NCBI GenBank assembly: GCA_024529925.1
Contig: JAFEUB010001120.1
Span: forward strand, 2,627,001-2,691,000
Reading direction: 5' to 3'
DNA length: 64,000 nucleotides
DNA from: Ophthalmolycus amberensis
Lineage: Eukaryota > Chordata > Actinopteri > Perciformes > Zoarcidae
In this document: piece by piece, positions 61,070 to 64,000 of the stretch
Layout: the number at the start of each line of letters is the position of its first letter
How positions within the stretch are numbered: position 1 is the first letter of the stretch
Position numbers and translations under genes: made by a program
Notes under the pieces: model-generated
The model's input: the letters and a program-made list of their open reading frames with translations, nothing else
What the model was told of the DNA's origin: nothing
The model's database searches: none

Positions 61070-62244
61070 CCCCTCTTCAGGATCCCCGAGGCTTGCCAGA
61101 GCCTGAGAGAGGCAAGGGAGGGTTCTAGGTATTTTGCGTTGGTGTGAATTCACCCGCTCGCTTAGTCACTACAGTCGCATTTGTGTGGTGGAAGCACAAC
61201 CTGTGAGAGTGAGAAAAGCACCGTCCTCGTCTCATCTGACATCGGAGCCTTTTGTTGGGGAAAAAAAAACAAACAGACCATTTATCACTGCTTTTTTGTG
61301 GTTTTAGTGGAAGTGGGAGTCTTGACACAATTACAGCACTCCGAGTCTCCTTTCTGTCCTCTTTTCACACACATGCATACAATGAAAGCGCTGAGATGCT
61401 TTGAGGGAGAAACTGGCACATGTATTGTTCTCTAAACCCAACAAGACAGTTCTGCAGAACATCATGATTGTCCCATGAGGACTATAGGCACTCTTAACAA
61501 TGGCCCTTGCGTCAAAGAAGCTTGTACTACAAATCAGTCAAAACAAAAATGATGAACTGCATCAAGAGTCCTCAGCCAGGTGGGCGAAAGTCAAGTGCTC
61601 AGTCAAAAAGGAAAAACCCTCAAGGAGCTTCCGTTGAGTATGGACCGTTAAACTATGATTCTGCAGGAGACACCCAAAGGGAGTTGATCGGCATCTCTCT
61701 GTGCTCAGTCTATAAAGGCTGTTGTAAAACACATTCCCATAGACGTTGTATTGCCTGGATCAGGAGCTCCGTAGTGAAGAGAACTGCTTACATAATAAAT
61801 GGGAGGAATACTCAAATATCAAACTAGATTTATGTCTACCTGTTGAAAAAAAAAATACAAGTGAAGAACAATGGAGATATCTAAACACCTTCTGCCCACT
61901 TTTGTTTTTAATCACTTGCTATGTAGCTGAAAACATTGCCAAGTTCATTGTTTTCACCTACGTTTAGAAGTGGATTTACTTTAAAAACAAATGACTCATT
62001 CATTTGAAAATGAAAGTCAATTATGTTCAAAATAAATCTGGCTACTGCCAGAAACTTAATCAACAGTAATGTTCACCTATTGATTCATCTTAATATAAAA
62101 GTAATTTATCAAGTAAAGAAGCCTATGTATGATGGTTCTTACTAGTGTGATGTTTTCACTGCTTTTCTCTGCTTGTCATTGTAAATTAAAAATCTAGGAC
62201 TTCAAAATGTAACTATTTTCTGACACTGTAAAGACTTAATGGTT

Positions 62245-62511
62245 AGGGCTGCAACTGACAATTATGTTCTCTAACATTTAATAGTTTTGACTTTAAAATG
62301 TCAAAAAATAGCAAAAATAGCAAAAAATGATTCATCATCATTAAAGACAAAGAAAGCTTGCAGATATTCACATTTGCAGAGCTGGAACCATCTGTTTATT
62401 TGCTAATCATGTCATCTATCATTTCAGCTCAACAATTGAACAATTACTCAAAAACATTCACCACATTGATTGATTATGAATCAACGATGAAACAATGATT
62501 AGCTGTAGCCC
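62245..62511. repeat. hAT-like MITE (AGGGCTGCAA family), copy 2
   Basis: Starts AGGGCTGCAACTGACAATTA and ends TGATTAGCTGTAGCCC, giving imperfect terminal inverted repeats. The interior has AAAATGTCAAAAAATAGC and GATATTCACATTTGCAGAGC, typical of the family. It is the same family as 53766-54065 and has no target duplication left. Confidence 0.7.
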
Positions 62512-64000
62512 GTCATTTTCCCTTTATGTTAACAGATGTAGATTTGACATTTATTCTTTGCACTGTCCCTCTATGAGACGCCTCATAGCCATTACATATT
62601 AGTAAACGTTGGTTATGTCATTTTTTTTTACATTGATGCCAACAAGACCAGTTGCTTTCAAATTATCTGCAATTATTGTGTCAAGTGTGCCTGATTCTAT
62701 GTCTTTCAATTATGCTAAGCTAATGCAAGTTGCTGTTGCACGTAGGAAAAGATGCCTATTGTTCCGCACATCAACACATCCTTCAGCGGGTCCTTTGGGG
62801 CTTTCAGCATCAACAGCTGCTCACTGAATGCATTATGGATAAGAGTGTTAGAAGAGTATTGCTTTATTGTGTTTACTGTCTCAGAGTGGACGATGCCCTC
62901 CCGGCCCTACACACTGTAACCTGTTGATATGTTGCTATCTGTAACGTCACAATAGAACCAGCCTTTTAGAAAAAGCCATCGCAGTGCAGACAGAAGACTT
63001 TCACAAAGCGATAAAGTCTGTTTTCCTGCAGATTTCCTAAAGCTTGTGATTACCGAGCTAATTACAAACATTCCTCGGAGAACTTACAGGCTACTGCTCA
63101 GAACGTGGCAGCTTACGAGAACAGTGGGCTCCTTGTACAGTACTGTGGCCAGACATACGCACACACAGACAATATGCTGTTCTGTCTTATAAGACGTCCC
63201 TTAACGAACCCGGTATGGTTTGTAAAAGAAAGAATGTAGCAGACGGAAACTCATTTATGAAGTACAGAAAGCACTATAAAGCTGCATAAAGATCCCATAT
63301 AGATGTGGATGTAAAAATACACCTGACTAAATCACAGCATGAGGGTGCAAAAGAGTCCAATAGAGGAACCAATAGAAGAGTCCGAGATGTGGCTACATCA
63401 ATACATAGACACATACATCTGTGGTATGCTACCTACTGTATATTCGTTTGTCCCAGTCCCATCTTTCCATACATCATACATGGGATTGATGCACCTAATT
63501 TGGTGCAAAGCATCAAAGATATGTTGGGTTACCAAACATGAGCATGCTGTGTACAGTTTACTCACATTATAATGAATGATTGCTAAATATTTAGTTCAAA
63601 ATGTTCAGTATTACCTCTTGTTGCAGAGTGGAAACATGTGAAGTTACATACAACTTCGCTGTTAGCCTCACTCGTCACAGCCATTAGTTTGGGACAATAA
63701 AGGCCATTTTAAAAGGGGACAAATACTACTGTATAATCAACATTTATTGCATTATAAATCATCAAATCAAACACTGATTTGTGTCACCAGTTTGCAATGA
63801 GATAGCACTTATTTCAGTATATTGCTCTTGACAGTATTTCTTACAAACCATATCCATAACAAATTGCTCCCAAAAATACACAGAAGAATCGCTGTGGCAA
63901 ATAAACTTGGAGGCTTTCTGAGCTGCGGTTTTCTGGATAAAAGGCACAACACTGATGACTATGCAAAAATCTAACCATTCAGCTACAATACAGGGATGGG

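Larger units (their letters stand above)
52600..64000. other. intergenic DNA downstream of thbs1
   Basis: No exon of a second gene is recognised. In mammals fsip1 follows THBS1, but none of the open frames here looks like it. The longest frames (for example 163 codons at 59081-59572 and 159 at 58439-58918, minus strand) run through repeat sequence or have no domain. Repeats are listed separately. Confidence 0.5.

Noticed and set aside
1..64000. CRISPR arrays, operons or bacterial-type systems
   Set aside because: All regular repeats are microsatellites, minisatellites or transposons. The window is vertebrate nuclear DNA with spliced genes.

Overview
The window looks like nuclear DNA of a ray-finned (teleost) fish. 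It holds one intron-containing protein gene that matches vertebrate thrombospondin-1 in domain order and length, in long AT-rich non-coding DNA with many dinucleotide microsatellites and degraded copies of repeat families typical of teleosts (hAT-like MITEs, tRNA-derived SINEs, LINE 3' ends). There is no prokaryotic-style gene packing, and most open frames are short chance frames. Repeat family names were recognised by eye, not by a library search.

Layout. 1-10018: gene-free DNA with one SINE fragment and a CA microsatellite. 10019-13258: a nearly intact, recently inserted LTR retrotransposon on the minus strand, with two 569-bp LTRs (one mismatch), a 5-bp target-site duplication and one 746-codon gag-like frame but no pol. 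13259-40300: about 27 kb of gene-free DNA with repeat fragments, microsatellites and a ~750-bp polypyrimidine block at 37.25-38.0 kb. 40.3-52.6 kb: the thrombospondin-1 gene on the plus strand, with one non-coding and 22 coding exons. They join in frame to 1164 codons plus a stop, followed by a ~1.9-kb 3' UTR. 52.6-64 kb: gene-free DNA with hAT-like MITEs and LINE-derived segments.

The thbs1 model encodes a secreted matrix glycoprotein: signal peptide, N-terminal heparin-binding domain, oligomerisation segment with two cysteines, VWC domain, three TSP type 1 repeats, three EGF-like modules, calcium-binding type 3 repeats and the C-terminal lectin-like domain. The KRFK, CSVTCG, GVITRIR, RGD and RFYVVMWK motifs are kept.

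The most unusual structure is the retrotransposon. Its expected primer-binding site is a 10-nt perfect complement of its own predicted RNA 5' end (31 nt after a TATA box), which is the arrangement of the self-priming Tf1/sushi group. It has lost pol and the rest of gag, and carries a proline-rich coding minisatellite instead. It is therefore probably a non-autonomous element that was mobile recently.
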